Below are positions 50,586 to 60,947 of a stretch of DNA of 64,000 bases, piece by piece. The first letter of the stretch is position 1. The number at the start of each line of letters is the position of its first letter. The stretch spans positions 124,001-188,000 of the forward strand of contig JAKMXF010000298.1 of NCBI GenBank assembly GCA_024704765.1, written 5' to 3'. The notes beneath the pieces are model-generated. The model did no database searches. It saw only the letters and a program-made list of their open reading frames with translations, and had not been told where the DNA came from. The stretch is from Oopsacas minuta (lineage: Eukaryota; Porifera; Hexactinellida; Lyssacinosida; Leucopsacidae). A program made the position numbers and the translations under genes.

Positions 50586-51263
50586 CTATTCGCTAGCAGA
50601 ACATCTAGGACATGGGACAAGCCCTATTTCGTTGCATGAAGTGCATTTCAAAGCTTTAAACTCATCAGTAAAATCATTCCTCACTCCATTCTTACTCCCA
50701 TTACACAGACTACACAACACAAACCCTGTAGCATTGCATAGCTGACATAGACACGTTAAATCAGATCGTTCATAATTCGTAATCAATCGCTTCAATTCTC
50801 CAGTCTCATTCATCTCAATAACCATTTCTGCATCTCCCACTATATCACCGTTAATAAACACTACTGGTACAGTAACCTCGCCCTCCAAGCGTTTTTCTAG
50901 CTCAGAAATATAATGCTTATTCAATGCAATGTCTTTCTCAAATACTTTACAACGATGACCTTCAAATATTGCTTTCACCCTTCTACAATTATTAAAAGTT
51001 TGTCTAATGGTACTTAAGGATGTTGTGTAGATAACTACTTTGCCTTTCTCATGGAAATCATGCAAGGGATCTGTACGTGTTTCGCTCTGCTTTTTAAGAC
51101 CTTCAAATTTCGCGATACTATCCTTTGCAATATTCCTCATTCCGCGGATATCATCACCTTTTTGTATCTTACCAGTGACGCCGTCAATTTTCAAAGAACC
51201 GGGCTTTTTAAGGTAGTCAGGAGGGCTGTCGCTATCAGGGGTAAATTGACGTCTCGATGCCAT
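50586..51263 (-). CDS. GRXCR1: Glutaredoxin domain-containing cysteine-rich protein (GRXCR1-like)
   Basis: This is 225 aa. A glutaredoxin-like fold at about 70-170 is followed by a C-terminal zinc-knuckle region with four CxxC pairs (CLCQLCNATG, CSLCNGSK, CTSCNEIG, CPRCSASE). The order and spacing are those of GRXCR1/2. The redox CxxC of true glutaredoxins is absent: the strand reads IYTTSLSTIRQTFNNC with only a later Cys, as in the GRXCR family. In vertebrates GRXCR proteins shape actin bundles of hair-cell stereocilia; the role here is unknown. ATAATTTAG ends at 51267, three bases before the ATG. Confidence 0.85.
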   Translation of the reverse strand: MASRRQFTPDSDSPPDYLKKPGSLKIDGVTGKIQKGDDIRGMRNIAKDSIAKFEGLKKQSETRTDPLHDFHEKGKVVIYTTSLSTIRQTFNNCRRVKAIFEGHRCKVFEKDIALNKHYISELEKRLEGEVTVPVVFINGDIVGDAEMVIEMNETGELKRLITNYERSDLTCLCQLCNATGFVLCSLCNGSKNGVRNDFTDEFKALKCTSCNEIGLVPCPRCSASE

Positions 51264-51365
51264 TAGCTAAATTATATAATTAATTTTCGGTTTATTTGCC
51301 TTAATTAAACATAATTGTAATAATTAAATATAGATTTAATAAATCACAAATAGTCCCTATCGTAT

Positions 51366-53213
51366 CTATTCAGGTCTATGTAATTTGTGTGCGATGATAC
51401 TTTTACGAGTTTTAATCTGTTTATTCGGTCTTCTGAATTTGCTACCTTTATTCAACGATTCTTTAACTTTCATAGAATAGTATGAATCATTTCGCAATTC
51501 TCGGATTGGAAGGCGAGATTGTGAGAGAATATTCGTGCCAACCATTATGAGATTAATTCGTAATAATTTCTTCATTTTTATTGGAGTAGTAACAAACAGC
51601 ATTTTCCGTTTTTCATCAATAAATCGTACAAAACCTAATCCGACACATGCATAGATATCCTTTGGATTCAAAAACCGTATTTCTTCACTTAAAACTGTGA
51701 TATTTTCATGCACAATAGACTCACAATTAGCTATCCCGAGTCCAATTATATTTGCATTAATAACATCCATTAATCCAGAGCTAGGAAATTCTACAGATAC
51801 CTTTTGATAGAAACAATGAGAAATAGGAAGTTCATAAAGTTGGCATTGAAATAACATTTCTTCTAAATAGGTGAAATTTGACTTAATTTTAAACCCTCTT
51901 GAAAAGTTTGAGATTATATTCAAAGTACGTAGGTCAGATGGTAATAATGCTGGTGTTTTAACAGTTGGTGAGATTGTTGATAGAAAACTTTTGTACTGGA
52001 AAACAAGGCATTTATCAGATGTGAGATTAATCGCGTGTAATGGAGAAGGTGCTGTATGTATTATTTCACTTGTATATGGAGTAGGATTCTCGTTTTTGGT
52101 AAATATACGATTTGAATTAATATTCCAAGTTGTAAGTTTTCTAAGCCAATCTTTCGTAGTGCGTAGATATTGTGCAACAAGAATATGTGGATTGAAGAGA
52201 TAAATAAGATCTGATAACAAATTAATCCCTAATCCATCTACCCACCCACAAGTATTTACAACTACAGGGATATTATTTGTATTGAAATCTAGTTGCTGTA
52301 TTTGTTCCCACATTTTCGTGATTATACGAATGTATAATTCTGGATTGCAACTGGGAGTTGAAGAGCCATAGAAATACTGTACATCTGATATTACCTTGTG
52401 AGTATAGGCTGGCCCAATTGTTCCATTACGAAGTGCTTGAATCCCTAAATTGCCTGTTGGGATAAACTCAGGTTGGCCAGGATCGCATTCAACAAATAAT
52501 ACGCATTCGTGTGTGTTAAGCAGATAATTTACTAGGTAAACGGAGTAGGAAGATTTGCCAACTCCTTTGGAGCCAACTACCATTACTTTAGTGGAAAATT
52601 CATACGAAATTTGCTCCATCAAAACCTCCCAATTTTCTGTTATTTCCGGCGTTAATAGACTATTTGCGGTTTTCAGCGGATAAAAGAAAGGGAGTATAGG
52701 TTTAGTATTCGCAGCATGAAATATATTTTTAAACTTTTTCCGTGTAAAATATGCGAGAGGAGTTGATAAGGACTTAACGGTGCATAAACAGAGATAGATG
52801 TCATTATCAACTTCAGAGAGTTTATATAAGATATTTTCAGCGTCTTCCACAGGCAAACCAAGACTACGATTTATCCGAGATGAAAATAGAAATTCTTCAA
52901 GTGTTGAAATGCCCATATAAGGGTATGTCATGGAGTTATAACTGATATATGTAGGATGAGTAGTTGTGGAAAATAAATTATGAAATGTACTATCTGGATT
53001 GATAATGGTACCATGGATCTTAACACTCCCATAGAGCACCTTTAAACGAATACATCCTCTAAAATGGAGCACGGAATGTTCTTGAAATGCCATATAAACA
53101 TTGGAATTATTCATACCATATATATACATTACGGGTGTATGTATAGGTGTTGTAATTTTGTCTGTATTCTCATTTGATTGCTGAGGGCCTTCAATAGCTT
53201 TCAAGGTCTCCAT
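51366..53213 (-). CDS. NOL9: Polynucleotide 5'-hydroxyl kinase NOL9/Grc3
   Basis: This is the nucleolar RNA kinase that phosphorylates 5'-OH ends during ITS2 processing of pre-rRNA, 615 aa from the ATG at 53213. The frame is open to 53276 without another ATG. The N-terminal beta-rich region has YIYGMNNSNVYMAF. The P-loop VVGSKGVGKSSYSVYLVN lies near residue 213, followed by LFVECDPGQPEFIPTGNLGI, a Clp1/Grc3 family hallmark, and VVNTCGWVDGLGINLL. The C-terminal end is basic (KFRRPNKQIKTRKS), fitting nucleolar targeting. CTCAG ends at 53218, four bases before the ATG, and a MITE lies 55 bp further upstream. Confidence 0.88.
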   Translation of the reverse strand: METLKAIEGPQQSNENTDKITTPIHTPVMYIYGMNNSNVYMAFQEHSVLHFRGCIRLKVLYGSVKIHGTIINPDSTFHNLFSTTTHPTYISYNSMTYPYMGISTLEEFLFSSRINRSLGLPVEDAENILYKLSEVDNDIYLCLCTVKSLSTPLAYFTRKKFKNIFHAANTKPILPFFYPLKTANSLLTPEITENWEVLMEQISYEFSTKVMVVGSKGVGKSSYSVYLVNYLLNTHECVLFVECDPGQPEFIPTGNLGIQALRNGTIGPAYTHKVISDVQYFYGSSTPSCNPELYIRIITKMWEQIQQLDFNTNNIPVVVNTCGWVDGLGINLLSDLIYLFNPHILVAQYLRTTKDWLRKLTTWNINSNRIFTKNENPTPYTSEIIHTAPSPLHAINLTSDKCLVFQYKSFLSTISPTVKTPALLPSDLRTLNIISNFSRGFKIKSNFTYLEEMLFQCQLYELPISHCFYQKVSVEFPSSGLMDVINANIIGLGIANCESIVHENITVLSEEIRFLNPKDIYACVGLGFVRFIDEKRKMLFVTTPIKMKKLLRINLIMVGTNILSQSRLPIRELRNDSYYSMKVKESLNKGSKFRRPNKQIKTRKSIIAHKLHRPE

Positions 53214-53269
53214 ATGACTGAGTATTGCATAATATTTTACAAAATAAATACGTAGTGCATTATCTGGTA

Positions 53270-53426
53270 CAGTCAACTCCCGTCACGGATATATTGACAT
53301 ACTCGCTTGTATCGAAGTCTGAAATTGTACAAATATGGTCCCAAACCGTCCAAGTAACATATTTTATCGATTATACCGAAGTAATTATCGCGCTCCCTTG
53401 AGCTTCGATATTACACGAGTTTACCG
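53270..53426. mobile_element. MITE copy (family 1) upstream of NOL9
   Basis: This copy shares TCGAAGTCTGAAA.TGTACAAATATGGTC and CTCCCTTGAGCTTCGATAT with the copy at 57954. It has inverted ends starting CAGTCAACTCC and TA at both borders (53268-53269 and 53427-53428). Relative to the other copy it has about 25 extra bases after the left terminus. Confidence 0.75.
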
Positions 53427-53585
53427 TATATCAATTTACAAGATAGAAATAAGGCAGAATAATTTATAATAGAAATAATAGCAATATAGAAATTGCTATT
53501 ATTAAATTAATATAAGAAATGATTAAGGAAAACGAAGAAATAGTGTGAATAATACGTCATAAACTAGAGAGCTAGAAAAAGTGAT

Positions 53586-54146
53586 TTAGTTAACGCCACG
53601 AAGCTTCCCAATATTCATACCCGACTGATTCGCACCAGTATTTGTACCCATCTGTAGACCTATGATAGCATCGCCACTCCTCAACTGTTGGTCAGTGAAC
53701 TGCCTGGCCTCTCCCACTGCTTCTTTCACACCTAACACAGGACCTTTGAACCCTTGCTTCTGTGCAGCCCGACCTAGTCCATCGATACATATGACAACCT
53801 GCCCAATGTTCGTACCATCAAACAGATCAGCTGTTTGGAAAAGATTAGTATCAGTGACACCGTAATTTTTCGCGGCTTTTAGGAAGTTAGAAATGTTCTC
53901 CATCTGTGGGAAAGCAGTAGAGCTCTCACTGATCTTTTTGACAGAGCCTGGTTTCAATGCATTCATCAGTTGACATAGAATAACTCCAGATTTCAAACTG
54001 TCTCCAAATGGCCCTGGTGGGAATGGTTTCTTCAGAATAGCTCCAATCCATTTCCTTTCCTCTTTTTCAAGTTCATGGTTGTATTTCTGAGCTTTTTTCT
54101 GATCGCACTCAGCGGTATAACCGAAACCATCAGGTCTAGATGCCAT
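53586..54146 (-). CDS. TAGLN2: Transgelin/calponin-like actin-binding protein
   Basis: This is 186 aa, the usual transgelin size. A single calponin-homology domain runs at about 25-135 (RKWIGAILKKPFP, SLKSGVILCQLMNALKPGS, FPQMENISNFLKAAKNYGV, DLFDGTNIGQVVICI). One calponin-family repeat follows at the C-terminus (GLQMGTNTGANQSGM). In the family these proteins bundle and stabilise actin filaments. It is a single exon. GTAAGTTAG ends one base before the ATG (54148). Confidence 0.92.
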   Translation of the reverse strand: MASRPDGFGYTAECDQKKAQKYNHELEKEERKWIGAILKKPFPPGPFGDSLKSGVILCQLMNALKPGSVKKISESSTAFPQMENISNFLKAAKNYGVTDTNLFQTADLFDGTNIGQVVICIDGLGRAAQKQGFKGPVLGVKEAVGEARQFTDQQLRSGDAIIGLQMGTNTGANQSGMNIGKLRGVN

Positions 54147-54631
54147 TCTAACTTACCAAATGATAAAATGGAATACTCAAAAAAATGGAAAATATATCTT
54201 TTCACAAAAACTATTCAACTTTATAACCTAACAATTTTCCTTTATTAGAAAAAATTAGTAGATCATATTGGGTAAAAATAAATAAATACGCGGCATTCGA
54301 CAACGTGATGAACTAAAACTGTCAAAAACTTCCTAAAGATCCCATATAAACAATCTGAGAGAAACAAATAGAGAAATGAAAAAATGCACATCTACATACA
54401 ACACACTGATAATTATAATATATTAATGACAGAAGACATTGATAACTTAATTAATGTGTTTATTATCAGTAAATAGGTATCAATATATGAATAATTAGGG
54501 TACTACCTAAAAAGCTTACTTCTATCTGTAAAAAATGCATTTACAATACATAGTCTCTGTTTGTAACCTGAATAAATAAGATTTGGAAAGAGACAGAGTA
54601 TGAACATGTCTTTACACAGTTTCACAGAGTG
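54147..54631. other. Intergenic spacer
   Basis: This 485-bp AT-rich spacer lies between transgelin and PP2A B56, both on the minus strand. No feature is recognised. Confidence 0.55.
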
Positions 54632-56572
54632 TTATTTAGGTGTTGTAGCATTTGTTTTGTCGATATGTTGAGCAAGAGCATCGCAAACGCTTGAGTCCTG
54701 TGGTAGGACACTTTTTCGTCGCTTTAAATCCGCGAGAAGCTTCTTATCACGAATCTTTGATTGTCCACGTTCGATATCTTTAGGATCAGCTAGCAGCACG
54801 GTATTAGTTTGTTCTTGTTGAAGTTGAACTGATAAGTTTGACAGGATATTGTCAAACTCTTGAGCGTTAGGATGCTTGCGAGCTGCTTGGATAATCTGTT
54901 CCCAACATTTCTGCTTCCGAGCTAATTCATTCTTCTCATTTTCTTTGTTCTGTTTATAAACAGTGTTACACTCGTCAAATAAACTCTGGTTCATATCCAT
55001 GAACAGTTTCATAGCGTTATACACCAGACCAGATATAGTTTTATTCCAATGTGTAGTAGCGCTAACCTGGAGTGCTTCGAACATGATAGGCAAGATAGTA
55101 TCAACATTTTCGTTGATCAGACTCATGATATATTCGTTATTCCAGTAGTAGAGAGCACGTTCACATACCTGGAAATGTGGACTCATAACGCAACGGGCCA
55201 TATGCTTAAAAAGATCCTTTTGAATTTTACTAAACTCAATCGGTTCAATAACGTCAAGAATTTCTTCCATTTCATTCAGATACATAACTTCTTTTGGACT
55301 GTCTGTTTTGGGCCAAAATTTGAGGAGGCCCTTGACAACCGGCTCAGTGAGGGTTGGATCTTTCTCCAGAAACTGTACGATACAATACGCAAGCTGGGGA
55401 TGGTAAACGCTAAGGGAACGTCCTTTATGAAGTGGGATCAGTACGTGTAATAAGAACGTCTTATGTTCTTCTTTCAACGGCAATGCAAACCCGTTTATGA
55501 TAGAACCTAATATCTCAAGAAGTTCAGCTATACCATTGTGTTTCTCACTCTCGTAGATGTAATGATAGAAAATGTTGTTTATTTGTTTACGAATATATGC
55601 ACGTAGTCCTAGAAATTTTCCGTAAATACGATGTAGAATGGTTTTAAGATAATCACGTTCACGCGGATCTTCACTATCAAAAAGGTTCAGGAGCTGGATA
55701 ACGAATTTCTGATCAATGAACTTTTTACAGTTTTGAGGTGAGAAATCAGCTGACTCGAGAAATCGCAAGAAGAACTCATACACAACTTGGAGATGCGGCC
55801 AAGACGCTTCGAGAGTTGGTTCATCTTCCTCGGGATCAAACTCAGCCCCCATGGGATTTGTAGCTGGAGGGAGACTACGAAAAGTGTTGGATGAAAACAT
55901 TTTACAAGCCTCAGGGTATATCGCATCAGTTATAACTCCCTTGTTACTCATTACAAAGTCTGCACATTCATTTAAGGCTGCGCGTTTTATTTCTTTATAG
56001 CGAATATCACTCAATGGATCTGTAAAATCGAATATAACTGAGCATTGAATAAGTTTTTGAATGAAGATAGCTTCTCTTTCATCTATATTAGCATCTTTGA
56101 GTGGAGGCAATTTCTTCAGCTCTCTATTATGTGAGATATTATAACGTGAAGAACTTGTAGCTTTATTCTTTTTCAACATACCAGGGGCAAGCAATTTTTC
56201 ACGAATATGTGATATAGCATTTGGTGGCGTTGTAGGGATATTATCGCGTTGTACACGTTTGATGCCAGATTCATTGGGTGAATTTAGGCCAGGTAATTGT
56301 GCTGGAGGAGGTTCAGCACTTACAGGTGAAGTTGGAGTGGGATCAATATGGGGTGCTACATTTGTAGCTACGTCACTGTTAGTAGTTTTAGTTGGGACAG
56401 GTTTAAGTTCAAAGCCTGCTGACTGCTTCTCCTTTTCTCTCAGTTTTTCTCTCTCCTTCTCGCGTTCCTTCTCTCGCTCTCTTTCCTTTTCCCTCTCTTT
56501 CTCTTCCCTCTTTTCCCTTTCTTTCTCAGCCTTAGATTTTTGAGAATTCTTAGTTTTCACTTTGATCGGCAT
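54632..56572 (-). CDS. PPP2R5D: PP2A regulatory subunit B56 (PPP2R5)
   Basis: This is a regulatory B' subunit that directs protein phosphatase 2A to LxxIxE-type substrates, 646 aa. The N-terminus has a long [11 protein letters not shown] charged repeat (about residues 14-50) and a proline/threonine-rich linker. The conserved HEAT-like superhelix runs at about 165-590. It includes [61 protein letters not shown] and [18 protein letters not shown]. The extended N- and C-termini resemble the delta form most. TCGTAG ends five bases before the ATG. Confidence 0.95.
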   Translation of the reverse strand: MPIKVKTKNSQKSKAEKEREKREEKEREKEREREKEREKEREKLREKEKQSAGFELKPVPTKTTNSDVATNVAPHIDPTPTSPVSAEPPPAQLPGLNSPNESGIKRVQRDNIPTTPPNAISHIREKLLAPGMLKKNKATSSSRYNISHNRELKKLPPLKDANIDEREAIFIQKLIQCSVIFDFTDPLSDIRYKEIKRAALNECADFVMSNKGVITDAIYPEACKMFSSNTFRSLPPATNPMGAEFDPEEDEPTLEASWPHLQVVYEFFLRFLESADFSPQNCKKFIDQKFVIQLLNLFDSEDPRERDYLKTILHRIYGKFLGLRAYIRKQINNIFYHYIYESEKHNGIAELLEILGSIINGFALPLKEEHKTFLLHVLIPLHKGRSLSVYHPQLAYCIVQFLEKDPTLTEPVVKGLLKFWPKTDSPKEVMYLNEMEEILDVIEPIEFSKIQKDLFKHMARCVMSPHFQVCERALYYWNNEYIMSLINENVDTILPIMFEALQVSATTHWNKTISGLVYNAMKLFMDMNQSLFDECNTVYKQNKENEKNELARKQKCWEQIIQAARKHPNAQEFDNILSNLSVQLQQEQTNTVLLADPKDIERGQSKIRDKKLLADLKRRKSVLPQDSSVCDALAQHIDKTNATTPK

Positions 56573-58475
56573 GTTCTCTACGAATAATACAATTCCTACG
56601 TAGCCTAATACAGAGTAAATACTTATTCAATCAACTTATTGCCCCTTGCTTTTTGGCGTATATCGATGGCCTATTTATTCAATAGAGAAGACAGCCAAAT
56701 AGAAAAGTAAATCAGATTTTGATATAATTATCCTGCATAAGCTAATTTGATGAACCAAATTTAAAAGCCTATAGATGACTCACAAGTTTTAATACACCAG
56801 AACACAATTAGGTCCTTATGTAAAGGGATTACCATTGTTCTGGGCAAATAGCCAATTTACATAAACAAGATTATTGAAACAATATAAACGAGATTTAGTG
56901 CACATATTATTCTATTGGTAACGATGTATATATGTTCATAAATGTTCGCAAAAATTATAAATTTTGATCAGATATATACTATGGGGAAATATAGTCCAAG
57001 TCATCTTGATTCAAATTAATAATTAATCATGTCTATGCTGACCATTACAGTATTCAAAGGAAGATTTATACGAAATTTGTACATTAATTAACAAGACCAC
57101 TTGTATAATTATATGTAAATTTCGATCTCAGAAATGCAAATATTGAGTAAACGGGGAAACGTGGTAGCATTTTCAGCGTCTCTAGCACCCATTCGTGGAG
57201 GTTATACTGAATTAGAATTGTGCAAAACTAATTTGAGATTTATCTAATGAAAATACATAACATTATCACTTTTATATAAGTGTACAGTTTAGGTGAGGAG
57301 TGAGTGTATAACCTGAATAAATTAATACCAAATTTCCAAGAAGAAATATACCCTGATAGCAATCACGAGTAGATATTACAGATAGAAATTTCTAAAAGGA
57401 AGGATAAATTTCAATAGATTGAAGGTCATTTCAAAGGTGCGTAGTTTTGCTAGTCGAGACAAACCCTAAAGGACTTGTTATGAAAGTTTAATAATTATTT
57501 CACCTAAACTCTAAAATAATCCTTGATTTACGTAGACTCGCCCATTACTATTTATATTTTATCTGTAAGAGGTAGATATTGTTGTGCATTGACGATTTAA
57601 TTCCAAGAAAAGTATTTAAACCTCTCAAGAAATTCACCTTTCAATGCTCTGACCAGAATTTAGACTACCCAATGATATACAACATAGCTAATTTCATAAA
57701 TGTATTCTTCTTAGTAATGCAATACACCATGCGACGTGGTATCAAGAGGTTATGATACCGTCAAATTCTAAATTGAATTAATCCATAGCAAGTATCACCA
57801 AAAAAGAAACTCAAGATTCCATCTGCGGTCCAAATTTCGCCTGCCTATTAAGTCAATACATTTCGCTATTATGTACTTGCCAGTAGCTAAATATCAGACC
57901 GTCTATTTAGAATTACATGCGATAGAGCAATTGGGATAGTGGCAAATGATGTACAGTCAATTCCGGTTATATCGAAGTCTGAAAGTGTACAAATATGGTC
58001 ACAAAACGTCAAAAGTAACATAAATTATATCGCTTATGTCGAAATAATTTCGCGGTCCCTTGAGCTTCGATATAACGTAAGTTAACTGTATACAAGTATA
58101 AGTGTTTGGACACTTTCTTAGTTTGTAATCTTTGGTAAAAATATCTCAAATGCAACTTCATCTATACATCCACATTGCTACGTAATTACCATGGTGATAC
58201 CTTCCATATTACCTCTGGCTACATGATAAAACACCTCAATCCCCCCGACTAACGTCAAGTAAATATTATTATATTATTCAAAATAGGAATTTTCCCAAAT
58301 ATCTTCTTAGTATTAAATTGCTATTCTCTCAACCCTTCCAATATCTAAATAAACACACAAATATAAAAGGGATAATTATTTATAAGATAATGACATGTTG
58401 ATTGACAATCAAGCATGTTTGTCTCTGTGAATAATTTCGCTAAAGGACATAGTGAGTGACATAATGCAATCAGTG
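56573..58475. other. Intergenic spacer with a MITE
   Basis: This is 1.9 kb between the PP2A B56 start and the BAHD1-like stop. It contains the MITE at 57954-58088. A short match to the family 2 MITE end (CGTGGAGGTTATACTG, about 57203-57218) may be a decayed copy. No coding ORF is seen. Confidence 0.55.
57954..58088. mobile_element. MITE copy (family 1, reference copy)
   Basis: This is a 135-bp element. Its left end CAGTCAATTCCGGTTATATC and its right end form inverted repeats of about 24 bp with about five mismatches. Both borders carry TA (57952-57953 and 58089-58090). Copies occur at 27349-27485 and 53270-53426, with a truncated one at about 37074-37135. There is no ORF, so it would depend on a transposase supplied elsewhere. 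Confidence 0.82.
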
Positions 58476-59804
58476 CTAGCGGGAAGCTCGTATTTTCCCT
58501 GTGTTGCAATTGTATCCTGATTTGCAAAAGAACACCAACGAAAGGTCAGTATCTTCTGGTGGGAAGGTGTAGTCCTTAGTCGCGAGCGCTGGCACCACAC
58601 GACGCTGTGTCAAACTTTGGTACGATTCAGAAACTTCTAAATAGAAGCGTTTCAATGCACAGAACCTACAATAGCTATGATAACTCAACACATAAGCACG
58701 ATCAATTATACACGCGACACTATTATCATCGTAATGCCGAGACACGAACACTTCCATATCCGAAGAAGAATAAGTTGTAATTAGCGACTCAACATTTTCA
58801 GGTCTGTAATACCAGTATACAGTCATCATCATTGAACTATCTTTTTGTTGTACGTCATCCAATTCTATCGTATCCGCCCAAAAACTAGCTACCTTCGCTA
58901 CATATGGTCTCTCAATTCCCTCCCTTGGCGGCCGAATCAATATAATATCACGGACATATATTATAGTATTTTTTCGTCGAATTCCAATGTAATATGTGCG
59001 TGTTCGTTTGATGGAATTACTTTTGTATGGTTTAGATTGAATCGGATCACCATGCCATGACCAACCATTTATTTTGCTTTTTTTAATACCAATTTCAGGA
59101 TCAATCTTTGATTTGTAAGTAAGAACATCCTGGAATTTTTTGGGTACATATATTTCTGTTGGCTTTTCTGAATTATGTGATAAAGTTAGATTATGTACTC
59201 TACTTGCTGTCTGTTCCTTTTCAATTTGTTTCCGTAGTATTTTACTTCTCTCCATTGTGTATCTGAAATTCAAACACTTTTCATTGGAAATTTTTACAGG
59301 GTTTATGCTAATGGTCAAATCTTTAGTAGATGCTCTACCAAACTTACCAGAAAATGAATGACATCTTTTGATAGCCGATCTTTCCAAAACTTTCCCATTA
59401 GATTCGCTTTGTGTTTCACCCTTGTTTTCCTTTGAAATATTTGAATTATCAGTTTGACTGTCAAAATTATTGGCTTTCAAAGTTTTACCTTTCGTATGTG
59501 AATATGTATTCGTATCCTCTGTTTCATTGGTATTCAGTGAAGATGCTTTATCCAAGTTTTCTGATGGTAGGGTAGGAAGTTCAAAGAGGGGGTTCCTCTT
59601 AGAAATGAGGTTTGAATCATCTGATTGTGCCGTGGTCGGGTCTACGATGGTATTATGCAAGAATATTTTCTCCACATCAATTGATATCATCGAGTTGAAG
59701 GGATGGGATGGCAAGTAATCTGTAGTGTCAGTTGTCAAAGTTCGCATACGTTTCGGTTTACTACCATCAAATGGGTGTTCACCAATCGAATTATATTCGA
59801 GCAT
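58476..59804 (-). CDS. BAHD1: BAH-domain protein (BAHD1-like)
   Basis: This is 442 aa from the ATG at 59804. The first 260 residues are polar and unrecognised. A bromo-adjacent homology domain occupies about 275-430: YVRDIILIRPPREG, PYVAKVASFWAD, TVYWYYRPENVE and VFVSRHYDDNSVACIIDRAYVLSYHSYCRFC. The C-terminal PPEDTDLSLVFFCKSGYNCNTGKI closely follows vertebrate BAHD1, a heterochromatin-silencing factor that reads H3K27me3. Nuclear chromatin binding is inferred from this. BAHD1 of vertebrates is longer N-terminally. Confidence 0.8.
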   Translation of the reverse strand: MLEYNSIGEHPFDGSKPKRMRTLTTDTTDYLPSHPFNSMISIDVEKIFLHNTIVDPTTAQSDDSNLISKRNPLFELPTLPSENLDKASSLNTNETEDTNTYSHTKGKTLKANNFDSQTDNSNISKENKGETQSESNGKVLERSAIKRCHSFSGKFGRASTKDLTISINPVKISNEKCLNFRYTMERSKILRKQIEKEQTASRVHNLTLSHNSEKPTEIYVPKKFQDVLTYKSKIDPEIGIKKSKINGWSWHGDPIQSKPYKSNSIKRTRTYYIGIRRKNTIIYVRDIILIRPPREGIERPYVAKVASFWADTIELDDVQQKDSSMMMTVYWYYRPENVESLITTYSSSDMEVFVSRHYDDNSVACIIDRAYVLSYHSYCRFCALKRFYLEVSESYQSLTQRRVVPALATKDYTFPPEDTDLSLVFFCKSGYNCNTGKIRASR

Positions 59805-60219
59805 ACCAACCAAATAAGCAGACCCAGCGAAATGTCTAAACTGATTTGATTGTGAGTGAATCTATTTACGATAGGGCAAAAGAAAACTAAATCGGATTTC
59901 TTGGTGTCAATTACCCACCATTTTACTCGTTTTTCGAGACCCATTATATAATCTCTATGTAGAATCTAAATATTTTGGTGGCTTAGTTAGCTACCAGATT
60001 AAGGATTTTGGTGGCTAACGCCACCAAACCACCTAATTTGTCGAGTACTGACTGTGATACTTCGGTGACTCAAAAACAACTAACGATCTCTTTTTAGAGA
60101 ATAAATTATAGGGTTGTTTGCGCTGACTACCGATCTCGGCTCAATTTTTGAGTTTAGCAGTATCGATAATTATATCTGGGACGTAACCAACTGAACATAA
60201 CGGTTGTTAGTTGATACAT

Positions 60220-60298
60220 TGGTACGGGTATCAAACCAACAACCTCGTGCCTGGTGGCTTACGGCCCTACAGTATCCGTGCTCACCCCATACCAAAAC
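60220..60298 (-). repeat. Possible tRNA-derived (SINE-like) fragment
   Basis: On the minus strand this reads like the 3' half of a tRNA. GGCACGAGGTTGTTGGTTTG is followed by ATACCCGTACC, where GGTTTGATACC (60227-60237) approximates the RNA polymerase III B box. An upstream GTGAGCACGG may be a degraded A box. A full cloverleaf cannot be folded by eye, so it is not called as a tRNA. Confidence 0.35.
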
Positions 60299-60746
60299 TT
60301 GGTGGAGAAGAGGAACTCGTATTATAGACGGAGATCCGATATATGGGCCATACGTTATGGTAAAATTTGCCCTCATATTTCAACCAATTATGTAATTAAA
60401 ACGCTTAAATATCGAAATAGCCTTATGAATATAAGTCTGCATCAATCTAAAAAATTTACATCGGAAATCACACATTTATATCAAATTTTATACCAGACTA
60501 TGTTCGGAAGGTTATAATTTTGACATTACGTATAAGGAAATTTTCGAGAAATACCTCTCTCTATATTCGATAGTAGAGGCGTAGCTGGGCAATCATTTAA
60601 CTCTAGCTACCCCCTGTTCGATAGTACTCTGTCATACGGACAAGTTTCACTTTTCTCCTACCTATTTTGGAGATTTTACTCACTTTTGCTGAACAAAAAA
60701 TGAACACAATCTAGAGAATATACCTTAAGTATAAAATTAATTATTT

Positions 60747-60947
60747 ACTGGCATACAATTGGCAATGAACAGTTTCAAGCACAAATAATGAGGGTTTCAA
60801 GTCTCGGTCTTAAACACAAATTGAAGAAATAATGGTTATAACGTTGGGTTAGAATTTTGAGCTATTATCCATTCCTGTGTTCAAGACCGAATATCAATAG
60901 TAGATTTATTTTACTTGAAACTGTGCATGGCCAATTTGTATGCCAGT
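60747..60947. repeat. Fold-back (imperfect palindrome) element
   Basis: The left arm at 60747-60779 (ACTGGCATACAATTGGCA...) and the right arm at 60914-60947 are inverted copies of about 33 bp with about three differences. Inner segments (CGGTCTTAAACACA and its inverse) and outer flanks (around 60690-60735 and 60950-60995) are also partly complementary, so the total fold-back is about 300 bp. No ORF is present. Confidence 0.7.

Noticed and set aside
57195-57220. Possible decayed copy of the CAGTG MITE
   Set aside because: Only a 16-base match to one end, with no matching opposite end found.
60220-60298. Intact tRNA gene
   Set aside because: The T arm and anticodon arm cannot be folded together with the outer stem.
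60170-60376. Overlapping open frames on both strands over the tRNA-like region
   Set aside because: No coding character, start codons are weak, and the sequence is better explained as repeat remnant.
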